Assembly: GCA_049510055.1 (NCBI GenBank) | Contig: JBEKZI010000030.1 | Span: forward strand, 1 to 21,774 | Source of the DNA: JALHTV01 sp049510055 | GTDB taxonomy: Bacteria; Planctomycetota; Phycisphaerae; SM23-33 | Direction of reading: 5' to 3' | DNA: 21,774 nucleotides | Part shown: one piece after another, positions 1 through 7,317 of the stretch | Layout: the number at the start of each line of letters is the position of its first letter | Numbering within the stretch: position 1 is the first letter of the stretch | Made by a program: the position numbers and the translations under genes | The notes under the pieces: generated by a model | What the model was told of the DNA's origin: nothing | The model's database searches: none | The model's input: only the letters and a program-made list of their open reading frames with translations

Positions 1-98
1 CGGACGGCCAGTTGAAGCTTTCCCCGGGCGCCAAGGTGGAGATCAAGCCCGCCCTGGTCAGCCCGGCGGCGACTTCCCGGGAGGCGTCGGCGGCATGA
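1..98 (+). CDS. RND efflux periplasmic adaptor (membrane fusion) protein, C-terminal end only
   Basis: Only the last ~31 residues are in the window, read in frame 3 and ending in TGA at 96-98. The tail contains DGQLKLSPGAKVEIKP, the ending typical of HlyD/MdtA-type adaptors, whose last strand usually reads like 'VVTDGQLRLxPGAKV'. Such proteins are anchored in the inner membrane and link the RND pump to an outer-membrane channel. The stop codon overlaps the next start (ATGA, 95-98), so the two are very probably translationally coupled in one operon. The family is inferred from a short tail plus the gene that follows. Confidence 0.75.
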   Translation, partial: DGQLKLSPGAKVEIKPALVSPAATSREASAA

Positions 99-3000
99 AC
101 CTTCCGGAACTCTCCATTCGCCGGCCGGTCATGACGACGCTGCTCATGATCGGGTTGCTGCTGTTCGGCGTCATGGCCTATCGGCTTCTGCCGGTCAGCG
201 ACCTGCCCAACGTGGACTTTCCGACCATCATGGTGAATGCCTCTTTGCCCGGGGCCAGCCCGGAAACCATGGCTTCGTCGGTGGCCACGCCCTTGGAGCG
301 GCAGTTTTCCACGATCGCGGGGCTGGATTCGATGAGCTCCACCAGCATGCTGGGCAGCACGCAGATCGTGCTCCAATTCAACCTCAGCCGCAACATCGAT
401 GCCGCCGCCCAGGACGTTCAAGCCGCCATTACGGCCGCCAGCCGGCAGCTTCCCACCGACATGCCCAGCCCGCCGACGTATCAGAAGGTCAACCCCGCCG
501 ACCAGCCGATTTTGTACGTCGCGCTGACCGCCCCCACGCTGCCGCTGTGGCAGTTGGATGAATACGGTGAGACGCTGATGGCGCAGCGCATCTCCACCGT
601 CAGCGGCGTGGCCCAGGTGCAGGTCTTCGGGGCCCAGAAGTACGCCGTCCGCATTCAGGTCAACCCGCAGGTGTTGGCCTCCATCAACCTGTCCAGCGAC
701 GACATCGCCGCCGCGGTGCAGAACAACAACGTGAACTTGCCGACGGGCGTTCTGTACGGCCCGTACCGGGCGTTCACGGTCGAAGCCACGGGCCAGCTGG
801 AGCGGGCGGCGGAGTTTATGCCGCTGATCATCACGTTCCGCAACGGCTCGCCGATTCGGCTTCAGGACATCGCCAAGGCCTACGACAGCGTCGAGAACGA
901 CAAAACCGCCGCCTGGTACGTCGATAAGGCGGGCCCCAGACGCTCCATCGTCCTGGCCGTGCAGCGCCAACCCGGCACCAACACCGTGGCCGTGGCAAAC
1001 GCGGTCAAGGCGCTGCTGCCCTCCTTCCGCGCGCAGTTGCCCGGCTCGGTGGAGATGCACATCATTTACGACCGCTCGCTGCCAATCAAAAATTCGGCCA
1101 ACGACGTGCAGTTCACGCTCCTGCTGACGCTGGTGCTGGTGGTCATGGTGATCTTCCTATTTTTGCGAAACCTTTCAGCCACCGTTATTCCTTCCTTGAC
1201 CCTGCCGATGTCCATCGTCGGCACCTTCGCCTTCATGTACGTGCTGGGCTACAGCCTGGACAACCTGTCGCTGATGGCCCTGACGCTGTCGGTGGGTTTC
1301 GTGGTGGACGACGCGATCGTCATGCTGGAGAACATTTTCCGGCACGGGGAAATGGGCAAGAACCCCTACCAGGCGGCGCTGGACGGATCGCGCGAGATCG
1401 GTTTCACCATCATCTCGATGACGCTGTCGCTGGCGGCGGTGTTCCTCCCCGTGATCTTGATGGGCGGGTTGGTGGGGCGGCTGTTCCGCGAGTTCGGCGT
1501 CACGATCGGCATTGCGGTGCTGATCTCCGGCTTCGTGTCGTTGACGCTGACCCCTATGATGGCCAGCCGCTTTATCCACGGCCACGGCGAGGTCAAGCAT
1601 GGACGGGTGTTCAACTGGTCCGAGCGGGTCTTCCAGGCGGCCGCGGCCTTCTACGAAAAGAGCCTGAACGTCGTGGTGCGCCATAAGCGGACGATCCTGT
1701 TGGTGTCCCTTGTGGTCCTGGCGGCCACGGGCGTCCTGTTCGTGGTGATCCCCAAGGGCTTCCTGCCCAGCGAGGATCGCAACATGATTTTCGGCTACAC
1801 CGAGGCCGCCGAAGGCATCTCGTACCGATCCATGTTTGAACACCAACAGGCCGTGGCGGAGATTGTCAGCAGGGACGATCGGGTGGATTCCTTCATGTCC
1901 AGCGCCGGCGGCATGCGCGGCGGCATGGGGGCGGGGAACACGGGCTTTCTGCTCATCCGCCTGGTGCCCAAGTCCCAGCGTGATCTGAACGCCGACCAGA
2001 TGGTTCAGGTGTTGCGCGCCAAGCTGTCGGCGGTGCCCGGCATGCGCATCTTTCTCCAGAATCCCCCGGTCATCCCGGTCGGTGGCCGGATGAGCAAAAG
2101 CCAGTTTCAGTTCACGCTTCAGGGCCTGGATACGAACGAGCTCTACGCGGCGGCCATTTCTTTGCAAGGCCAGCTCCGATTACTGCCGATCCTCCAGGAC
2201 GTCACCAGTGACTTGCAGATTCGCAATCCCACGGTCACCGTGGACATCGACCGCGACAAGGCCCGTGCCTTGGGCGTGTCGGCTATGGACATCGAAAACG
2301 CCCTCTACAACGCCTACGGCTCGCGCCAGATCAGCACGATCCTGACCTCCACCAACGAGTATGAGGTCATCCTGGAGTCTTTGTGGGAGTATCAGTTGAC
2401 CCCATCGGCCCTCTCGAGCATCTACGTGCGGGCTGTGCCCCCCAGCGGCCAGATCGGCCAGCTTGTACCGCTCAGCGCGATATCCAAAGCCGCCGAGGGG
2501 TTCGGCCCGCTGACCATCAACCACTCCGGGCAGTTGCCCGCGGTCACGATCTCCTTCAATCTTCGCCCCGGCACCTCGCTGGGCCAGGCGGTGGCGGAAG
2601 TGAATCGCTTGGCCCGCTACCTTCCGGCCGGCGTCTCCACGAGCTTCCAGGGCACCGCGCAGGCCTTCCAGTCCTCCCAGGCCGGCATGATCGTCCTGAT
2701 GATCCTGGCCATCGTCGTGATCTACATGGTGCTCGGCATTCTCTACGAGAGCTTCATCCATCCGATCACGATCCTGACGGCCTTGCCCTTTGCGGGGTTC
2801 GGCGCCCTGGCCACGCTGCTGCTGTTCCACACGGAACTGTCCCTGTACGCCTTCGTGGGCATCATCATGTTGGTGGGCATCGTCAAGAAGAACGGCATCA
2901 TGATGATTGACTTCGCCCTGGCGGCCCAGACCAAGGAAGGCAAATCGCCCCAGGAGGCCATCTTGCAGGCCTGCAAGATCCGTTTCCGCCCCATCATGAT

Positions 3001-3205
3001 GACGACGTGCGCGGCCCTGATGGCGGGGCTGCCCCTGGCGCTCGGCTTCGGCGCCGGGGCGGAGTCGCGGCGGCCTCTGGGCCTGGCCATCGTGGGAGGG
3101 CTGTTGGTCTCCCAGACGCTGACGCTCTTCGTCACCCCCGTGTTCTACCTGTACATGGAACGCCTGCGGCAGTGGCTGGGGAGATGGTCTCCGAAAAAGG
3201 CCTAG
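95..3205 (+). CDS. RND-family multidrug efflux transporter, MdtB/MdtC-type inner-membrane subunit
   Basis: A complete 1036-residue protein, the usual length for HAE-1 RND pumps. It starts with the family N-terminus (NLPELSIRRPVMTTLLMIG, first membrane helix), followed by a large periplasmic porter domain. A second helix set begins near residue 335, then comes a second porter domain, and the last helices end near residue 1020. Proton-relay residues are present: the paired aspartates of TM4 (D405-D406 in GFVVDDAIVMLENI) and the TM10 lysine (K932 in GIVKKNGIMMIDF). Wording throughout is closest to MdtB/MdtC/MuxB-type subunits, which export bile salts, novobiocin and similar compounds in enterobacteria; the substrate here is unknown. 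Only one pump subunit is encoded here, with no MdtB-MdtC pair within the window. It overlaps the adaptor gene by four bases, and the aldo/keto reductase follows after 30 bases. Confidence 0.95.
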   Translation: MNLPELSIRRPVMTTLLMIGLLLFGVMAYRLLPVSDLPNVDFPTIMVNASLPGASPETMASSVATPLERQFSTIAGLDSMSSTSMLGSTQIVLQFNLSRNIDAAAQDVQAAITAASRQLPTDMPSPPTYQKVNPADQPILYVALTAPTLPLWQLDEYGETLMAQRISTVSGVAQVQVFGAQKYAVRIQVNPQVLASINLSSDDIAAAVQNNNVNLPTGVLYGPYRAFTVEATGQLERAAEFMPLIITFRNGSPIRLQDIAKAYDSVENDKTAAWYVDKAGPRRSIVLAVQRQPGTNTVAVANAVKALLPSFRAQLPGSVEMHIIYDRSLPIKNSANDVQFTLLLTLVLVVMVIFLFLRNLSATVIPSLTLPMSIVGTFAFMYVLGYSLDNLSLMALTLSVGFVVDDAIVMLENIFRHGEMGKNPYQAALDGSREIGFTIISMTLSLAAVFLPVILMGGLVGRLFREFGVTIGIAVLISGFVSLTLTPMMASRFIHGHGEVKHGRVFNWSERVFQAAAAFYEKSLNVVVRHKRTILLVSLVVLAATGVLFVVIPKGFLPSEDRNMIFGYTEAAEGISYRSMFEHQQAVAEIVSRDDRVDSFMSSAGGMRGGMGAGNTGFLLIRLVPKSQRDLNADQMVQVLRAKLSAVPGMRIFLQNPPVIPVGGRMSKSQFQFTLQGLDTNELYAAAISLQGQLRLLPILQDVTSDLQIRNPTVTVDIDRDKARALGVSAMDIENALYNAYGSRQISTILTSTNEYEVILESLWEYQLTPSALSSIYVRAVPPSGQIGQLVPLSAISKAAEGFGPLTINHSGQLPAVTISFNLRPGTSLGQAVAEVNRLARYLPAGVSTSFQGTAQAFQSSQAGMIVLMILAIVVIYMVLGILYESFIHPITILTALPFAGFGALATLLLFHTELSLYAFVGIIMLVGIVKKNGIMMIDFALAAQTKEGKSPQEAILQACKIRFRPIMMTTCAALMAGLPLALGFGAGAESRRPLGLAIVGGLLVSQTLTLFVTPVFYLYMERLRQWLGRWSPKKA

Positions 3206-3235
3206 ATCTGTTGCGGACGCGCCAAAGGATCCGCC

Positions 3236-4168
3236 ATGGAGTACCGCACGCTGGGCAAGACGGGATTGCGGGTGTCCGTCCTGGGCTACGGGGCCTCGCC
3301 GCTGGGCGGGGAGTTTGGCCCGGCGGACGTGCAGGAGGGTACCCGCGCGGTGCGATACGCCGTCGATCAGGGCATCAACTTTTTTGACGTCTCGCCTTAC
3401 TACGGCCGCACGCTGGCGGAGGAGCGGCTGGGGGCGGCGTTGGAAGGCCGCCGGGGCAAGGTTTTTTTGGCCACCAAGTGCGGGCGGTACGACACAGACG
3501 TGTTCGACTTTTCCGCCGGCCGGGTGGCGGCCAGCCTCGAGGAATCCCTGCGGCGGCTGCGGACGGATTACGTGGACCTGCTTCAGGCCCACGACATCGA
3601 GTTCGCCGACCGCCGGCAGATCATCGAGGAGACGATCCCCGCGATGCGCCGGGCCCAGCAGGCCGGCAAGTGCCGCTGGGTGGGCATCACGGGCTACCCG
3701 CTGAAGATGCTGGCCGACGTGGCCCGCCGGGGCGGGGTGGATACCGTCCTGTCCTACTGCCGCTACAACCTGTTGATCACCGACATGGACGAGCACCTGA
3801 CGCCCGTGTGCCGCGAGAATCGCATCGGCCTGATCAACGCCTCGCCGTTGCACATGCGCATCCTGACCCAGACGGGCGCCCCCGATTGGCACCCGGCTCC
3901 GGAGGCGGTCAAGCAGGCCGGGCGGCAGGTGGCTGAGCTGTGCCGGGCCGCGGGGACGGACGTCTCGGCCGTGGCCCTGCGATTCTGCCTGGACCATCCT
4001 TACGTGGCCACGACGCTGGTGGGCATGTCCAAGCAGCGCCACGTGGAGACCAATCTCCGCGCGATGGCCGCGAAACCCGATCCCGCCCTGATGCAACGCA
4101 TTCAAAAAATCGTCGCGCCGGTGTTCAATGCCACCTGGCCGTCGGGAAGGCCCCCCAACTACGATTGA
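3236..4168 (+). CDS. Aldo/keto reductase, L-galactose/L-fucose dehydrogenase-like
   Basis: A 310-residue NAD(P)-dependent aldo/keto reductase. The catalytic tetrad is visible as D51, Y56 (FFDVSPYYG), K81 (ATKCGRY) and H119 (AHDIEF). Several blocks match plant L-galactose dehydrogenase more closely than generic reductases: FDFSAGRV, DYVDLL, HDIEF, ETIPAM, the SPL...WHPAPE stretch near residues 203-223, LVGMSKQ, and a TWPSG ending. That enzyme oxidises the C1 hydroxyl of L-galactose to the 1,4-lactone, and close relatives act on L-fucose. The next gene encodes a lactonase-type amidohydrolase, which supports a sugar-to-lactone role. The start ATG at 3236 has AAAGGA about seven bases upstream. 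The exact sugar is inferred; L-fucose, L-galactose and L-rhamnose are all possible. Confidence 0.88.
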   Translation: MEYRTLGKTGLRVSVLGYGASPLGGEFGPADVQEGTRAVRYAVDQGINFFDVSPYYGRTLAEERLGAALEGRRGKVFLATKCGRYDTDVFDFSAGRVAASLEESLRRLRTDYVDLLQAHDIEFADRRQIIEETIPAMRRAQQAGKCRWVGITGYPLKMLADVARRGGVDTVLSYCRYNLLITDMDEHLTPVCRENRIGLINASPLHMRILTQTGAPDWHPAPEAVKQAGRQVAELCRAAGTDVSAVALRFCLDHPYVATTLVGMSKQRHVETNLRAMAAKPDPALMQRIQKIVAPVFNATWPSGRPPNYD

Positions 4169-4176
4169 GGTTACTT

Positions 4177-5031
4177 ATGCGCATCGACGCCCATCATCAC
4201 TTCTGGCGGTACAACGCGGCCGAGTATGCCTGGATCAGCGAGTCCATGGGCGTGCTGCATCGAGACTTTTTGCCTCAACACCTGGCGGCTGAGATGCAAC
4301 AAGCGGCAGTGGACGGCGTGGTCAGCGTCGCGGCCCGCCAGACCGTGGCCGAGACGGCCTGGCTGCTGGAATTGGCCGGCAAGCACGATTTCATCCGCGG
4401 TGTGGTGGGGTGGGTGCCCCTGGCGTCGCCGAAGGTCCGGGACGACCTGGAGCGGTTCGCGAAAAATCCCAAGCTCAAGGCCGTCCGCCACGTCTTGCAG
4501 AGAGAAAGCGACGACTACATGCTGCGGCCGGACTTCAACGAGGGTCTCAAGGCCCTGCGGCCGCTGGGGCTGGTCTACGACATCCTGATCTTCGAGCGGC
4601 AACTGCCGACAACGCTTCAGTTCGTGGACCGCCACCCCCAGCAGGTCTTCGTGGTGAACCACATCGCCAAGCCCCGCATCCGCGAAAATATTCTGCAACC
4701 GTGGAAGGACCTCATCCTCGAGCTGGCCCGCCGGCCGAGGGTGCACTGCAAGCTGTCGGGGCTGGTGACCGAGGCCGATTGGGGGGCCTGGACGCCGTCG
4801 CAACTGCGGCCCTACGCCGAAACGGCGCTGGAGGCCTTCGGGCCGCGGCGCGTGATGTTCGGCTCCGATTGGCCGGTCTGCCTGGTGGCCTGCGGCTACA
4901 GCCGCTGGCGCGAGGTGGCCGAGGGGTTTATCTCCGAGTTATCGCCGGCGGAGCAGCAGCGCGTCTGGGCCGGCACGGCCGTCGAGGCCTACAAGCTGGC
5001 CTCGCCTCTTGGAGAAAAAGAAAGCTCCTAG
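4177..5031 (+). CDS. Amidohydrolase of the L-fuconolactonase type (COG3618)
   Basis: A 284-residue cytoplasmic TIM-barrel hydrolase. The N-terminal metal-binding motif is MRIDAHHHFW, and the C-terminal metal/catalytic aspartate lies in MFGSDWPV; both are typical of the COG3618 family, which includes L-fuconolactone hydrolase and PMD-type lactonases. VVNHIAKP and HCKLSGL carry further family-conserved positions. The frame is open back to 3940, but ATG 4177 is chosen because the family starts with this motif and GAGG sits six bases upstream, overlapping the reductase stop. Only eight bases separate it from that stop, so co-expression is very likely. It would open the lactone made by the reductase to the aldonic acid. 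Later enzymes of that pathway (dehydratase, aldolase) are not in the window. Confidence 0.88.
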   Translation: MRIDAHHHFWRYNAAEYAWISESMGVLHRDFLPQHLAAEMQQAAVDGVVSVAARQTVAETAWLLELAGKHDFIRGVVGWVPLASPKVRDDLERFAKNPKLKAVRHVLQRESDDYMLRPDFNEGLKALRPLGLVYDILIFERQLPTTLQFVDRHPQQVFVVNHIAKPRIRENILQPWKDLILELARRPRVHCKLSGLVTEADWGAWTPSQLRPYAETALEAFGPRRVMFGSDWPVCLVACGYSRWREVAEGFISELSPAEQQRVWAGTAVEAYKLASPLGEKESS

Positions 5032-5058
5032 AACAATCGTTCGCCGTTTGACTTAAGG

Positions 5059-5067
5059 TGGTACAAT
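5059..5067 (+). promoter_or_regulatory. Possible extended -10 promoter for the response regulator
   Basis: TG-G-TACAAT at 5059-5067 matches the extended -10 form (TGnTATAAT) with five of six hexamer positions. It lies about 80 bases upstream of the response-regulator start, in the only spacer between it and the lactonase. There is no good -35 at the correct distance, which extended -10 promoters tolerate. Confidence 0.4.
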
Positions 5068-5149
5068 TCTATCGAATGCCATGAATCGCTTGCGGTTGAA
5101 AGCCTGCCGCCTGCCGGCCCTTCGGAGAAAAAGGAAGTGAGCGACGGAA

Positions 5150-5824
5150 ATGGCTGATAAAAATCCACCCTCTCAGACCCCCAAGCGAATCTTCATCGTG
5201 GACGATCACCCCGTGGTCCGCCAGGGCATCGCGATGCTGGTGAACCAGGAGAGCGACCTGAAGGTCTGCGGCGACGCCGAGGGCGCCGCCGTCGCCTTGC
5301 GGGAGATCGAACGGATCAAGCCGGACCTGGTCATCCTGGACCTGTCGCTGAAGGACGGCAACGGCCTGGAGCTCATCAAGGACCTTCGCATTCGCCTGCC
5401 CAAGCTGCTGATCCTGGTGCTGTCGATGCACGATGAGTCCTTCTACGCCGAGCGGGTGCTGCGAGCCGGCGCCAAGGGGTACATCACCAAGGACGAGGCC
5501 ACCGGCAAAGTCGTCGAGGGCATCCGCCGAATCCTGCGGGGCGAGGTGTTCCTCAGCGACCGCATGGCTACCAAGATGCTCAGCAAGCTGACGGGAGGAC
5601 GTGCCGAGGCCGCCCGGCCGTCGGTGGAAAACCTCACCGACCGCGAGCTGCAGGTCTTCGAGCTCATCGGTTCGGGGATCGGCACCAGCGAGATCGCCAA
5701 AAAACTCCACCTCAGCGTCAAGACCATCGACTCCCACCGCGAACACATCAAACAGAAGCTCAAGCTCGACAGCGCCTCCGAGCTGGTCAAGCACGCCGTG
5801 CAGTGGGTGCACCTGAAAAAGTAA
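5150..5824 (+). CDS. Response regulator, NarL/FixJ (LuxR-type HTH) family
   Basis: A 224-residue two-domain transcription factor. The receiver domain covers about residues 12-130: acidic pair D18-D19, phospho-acceptor D64 in LVILDLSLKDG, S92, and K114 in GYITKDE. A linker leads to a LuxR-type helix-turn-helix at about 162-206 (LTDRELQVFELIGSG and SEIAKKLHLSVKTIDSHR). All phosphorylation residues are intact, so it should be a working phospho-switch. AAGGAAGTGA lies about ten bases before the ATG. No histidine kinase is adjacent, so it is an orphan within this window and its partner and targets are unknown. Confidence 0.93.
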   Translation: MADKNPPSQTPKRIFIVDDHPVVRQGIAMLVNQESDLKVCGDAEGAAVALREIERIKPDLVILDLSLKDGNGLELIKDLRIRLPKLLILVLSMHDESFYAERVLRAGAKGYITKDEATGKVVEGIRRILRGEVFLSDRMATKMLSKLTGGRAEAARPSVENLTDRELQVFELIGSGIGTSEIAKKLHLSVKTIDSHREHIKQKLKLDSASELVKHAVQWVHLKK

Positions 5825-6095
5825 CCCCGTGTGGGTTATGGGCTGTTCGTCAATACCACATAACTCATTTATCATTCTGTAATTATAGAAACAAACCGAT
5901 CTTCGTTTTTCTCTAAACAGCCTTCCTGGAGCTAGGGGAAACCCTCATGGGCCTTAGGGGTCCTTCGGGTTTTCGAAACGGGAATTGGGCCGATTGTATT
6001 GTTTTTGGGAGGCCTTACCATAATGCACAGTGATTCAAGAAGCGATGACGGTTTGACAAGACAAGAAGAAGAGGTTTGGCAAAGGAGCGGCGGAC
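5825..6095. other. 271-base spacer: AT-rich stretch then a possible structured leader
   Basis: No credible gene is seen. Just after the regulator stop, TAACCC (5822-5827) pairs with GGGTTA (5833-5838), and GTTATG (5835-5840) can pair with CATAAC (5859-5864). The part from about 5850 to 5915 is strikingly AT-rich for this genome and contains TATAGA (5884-5889), a possible -10 without a good -35. The following 60 bases are GC-rich and can fold into several small hairpins, listed separately. Confidence 0.6.
5931..5985 (+). ncRNA. Candidate structured RNA leader upstream of the HicB-like gene
   Basis: Three small stems follow one another. AGGG (5934-5937) pairs with CCCT (5942-5945) across a GAAA tetraloop. 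GGGCC (from about 5950) pairs with GGTCC (about 5960-5964), allowing one G-U. GTTT then pairs with AAAC around TCG (about 5969-5979). They lie between the AT-rich promoter-like stretch and the start at 6096. I could not match them to a known riboswitch; this is a visual fold only. Confidence 0.25.
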
Positions 6096-6299
6096 ATGAG
6101 AATGGCAATCCGAGTCATCCGAAAAACGACGGGACAATTCAAGGCCTATTGTCCGGCGCTTCCAGGGTGCTGGGCCGAGGGCTTGACCCACGAAGACGCC
6201 GTGCGGGCCATCCGCCGGGCCGTCGAGGGTTACCTGGCCAGCATGAATGTCGTGGTCCCGACGGAGCTGGTGGCCCAGGAGCTTTCCCCGGTCGGCTAA
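6096..6299 (+). CDS. Small HicB-like (UPF0150) protein, orphan
   Basis: A 67-residue protein carrying the HicB-type partial RNase-H-like fold: a beta strand (AIRVIRKTTGQFKAYCP), the family signature YCPALPGCWAEGLTHEDA, then a helix (AVRAIRRAVEGYLASM). In classical toxin-antitoxin pairs HicB neutralises the HicA mRNA interferase and has a C-terminal DNA-binding domain. Here that domain is absent, and I see no HicA-like frame on either side. It is therefore better described as a free-standing HicB-fold protein of unknown function than as an antitoxin. AAGGAG sits nine or ten bases before the ATG, a good ribosome site. A degenerate CBM48 gene follows after 79 bases. Confidence 0.75.
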   Translation: MRMAIRVIRKTTGQFKAYCPALPGCWAEGLTHEDAVRAIRRAVEGYLASMNVVVPTELVAQELSPVG

Positions 6300-6363
6300 A
6301 GAGGCCGATCTAGAAATCCTGCAACTGCGGCGGCGAATTGCATCGCCGCGGACGGGCAGGATG

Positions 6364-6370
6364 AGGAGGA
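6364..6370 (+). promoter_or_regulatory. Strong ribosome binding site of the degenerate CBM48 gene
   Basis: AGGAGGA lies eight bases upstream of ATG 6379. It shows that this start was once, or still is, used for translation, even though the rest of the reading frame is broken. Confidence 0.6.
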
Positions 6371-6378
6371 ACAAAGTC

Positions 6379-6597
6379 ATGGTCAACGTGAGAGACAAAG
6401 AAATCCGGTTCCGGTTCTTCAGGCCTGGGGCTGCGGCCGTGCGGCTCGTATACGCACCTTCGGGCGTCAACGGCATCCGTCGCGTGGCCCAGGAGACTCA
6501 AGGATTATTGTCCCGCAGCCGTTCCAACCCGCCCGGGCCGAATCGTCGCGGCGGAAGATTCGCAGCGGCGGGCAATTATGAGAGATGTGCCGCCTGA
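6379..6597 (+). pseudogene. Degenerate CBM48/AMPK-beta-like mini-gene
   Basis: The frame opens with a strong ribosome site and about 24 residues (RFRFFRPGAAAVRLV) that align with the N-terminus of the intact CBM48 protein encoded at 7318 (EFRFFRPGAREVHLA). The FNHW core and the aromatic carbohydrate-binding region are missing, and the remaining residues to the stop at 6597 look like nothing. In the +1 frame from about 6494 the reading DSRIIVPQP appears, resembling DSIVRVPTQP near the C-terminus of the intact copy. An internal deletion of roughly 50 codons plus a frameshift explains this. An open 72-residue product could still be made, but it would lack the domain. The paralogy at the N-terminus is clear; the C-terminal remnant is less certain. 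Confidence 0.6.
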
Positions 6598-6622
6598 AAT
6601 AGGCTCCCAAGGGAGAACCGTC

Positions 6623-7063
6623 ATGGAAATGCAAACATTGCAGGTCTACAAGTGCCTGGTGTGCGATACGACTGTAGAGGTTCTCGATGCCTGTGGCCTT
6701 GAGTTGGTCTGCTGCGGGCCGCCGATGGTCCTGATGCAGGAGAAGGTGGCCCGCAGCGGACGCCATCCGCATGCGGTGGTGATCGAAAGAACCGGCCGCA
6801 CCGTCAAGGTCAAAGTGGGCGACCCGTCGCACCCGGCCGACAAGCACCATCACATCGCGTGGATCGAGCTTCTGGCGGACGGCTGCTGCCTCCGCCACAC
6901 CCTGAAGCCCAACGCGCCGCCCGAGGCGACCTTCACGACTCAAAGCCGGCGGCTCAGAGCTCGTTACTTCTGCACACAGCATGGGCTGTGGAGTTCTTCT
7001 CCCAACCTCGCGCAAGCTCCTTCATGCGAGGAGACCTTTGAGATTTCCAGTGCGGCTGCCTGA
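6623..7063 (+). CDS. dfx: Desulfoferrodoxin (superoxide reductase, 2Fe type)
   Basis: A 146-residue superoxide reductase, converting superoxide to hydrogen peroxide without releasing oxygen (EC 1.15.1.2). The N-terminal desulforedoxin domain has its four iron cysteines C11, C14, C30 and C31 (YKCLVC, LVCCG). The catalytic neelaredoxin domain keeps the Fe(His)4Cys ligands H50, H70, H76, C117 and H120 (HAVVIE, HPADKHHHI, FCTQHG). The Glu-Lys pair that precedes the first histidine in Desulfovibrio and Desulfoarculus enzymes is replaced by H48-P49, so superoxide guidance and protonation may differ. About 20 extra residues follow the usual end (GLW), without recognisable motifs. ATG 6623 is chosen over an upstream in-frame ATG at 6578 because GGGAG lies seven bases before it and homologues start here. 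Electron donors such as rubredoxin are not in the window. Confidence 0.93.
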   Translation: MEMQTLQVYKCLVCDTTVEVLDACGLELVCCGPPMVLMQEKVARSGRHPHAVVIERTGRTVKVKVGDPSHPADKHHHIAWIELLADGCCLRHTLKPNAPPEATFTTQSRRLRARYFCTQHGLWSSSPNLAQAPSCEETFEISSAAA

Positions 7064-7317
7064 TTCAGCCCTTCGCCTTGCTCGCAGCATCGGTAATTTC
7101 TGCTAGCCGGGGGAACGGGGGAGATGCCAGACGTAGCCATGCCGGCTGTGCCCTTCAAGCCAATGGGCGAACGAGCGGCGATTATTTTTTTAAGACGTTG
7201 CAGTTTAAGTGCCCATTTTCCTGAACCGATACATTTATCAGCGACGTGCTCCGGCCGTGGTCGCCCAAAGGACGGGCGACGGACCGGGGGGCCCATTCAG
7301 ACTAGGGACCAGACATC
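7064..7317. other. 254-base spacer with possible fold and an AT-rich patch
   Basis: No convincing gene. A short open frame at 7124-7324 lacks family features and a ribosome site. GGCTG (7054-7058) and CAGCC (7066-7070) form a weak hairpin at the superoxide reductase stop. AGCCGG (7105-7110) pairs with CCGGCT (7142-7147), enclosing a purine-rich segment. AATGGGC and GCCCATT (about 7162-7217) are a 7-base inverted repeat flanking an AT-rich stretch with seven T's, which could hold the promoter of the next gene. Confidence 0.45.

Noticed and set aside
2180..4105. 641-codon minus-strand open frame antisense to the RND pump and reductase
   Set aside because: It is a by-product of high GC codon bias. 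The composition (Gln, His, Arg, Gly-rich) resembles no family, and the opposite strand has two clear genes.
3940..4176. N-terminal extension of the lactonase
   Set aside because: It overlaps the reductase coding end and lacks family similarity. The conserved MRIDAHHHF start at 4177 has its own ribosome site.
5048..5067. TTGACT as the -35 box for TACAAT
   Set aside because: The two are only eight bases apart, too close for a sigma-70 promoter. The extended -10 reading is used instead.
6096..6300. Complete HicA/HicB toxin-antitoxin pair
   Set aside because: No HicA-like frame lies upstream or downstream, and the HicB DNA-binding part is missing.
7101..7147. Known riboswitch (c-di-AMP ydaO-like or cobalamin)
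   Set aside because: The GGGGGAAC string is suggestive, but the order of conserved blocks does not fit the consensus sequences I remember.
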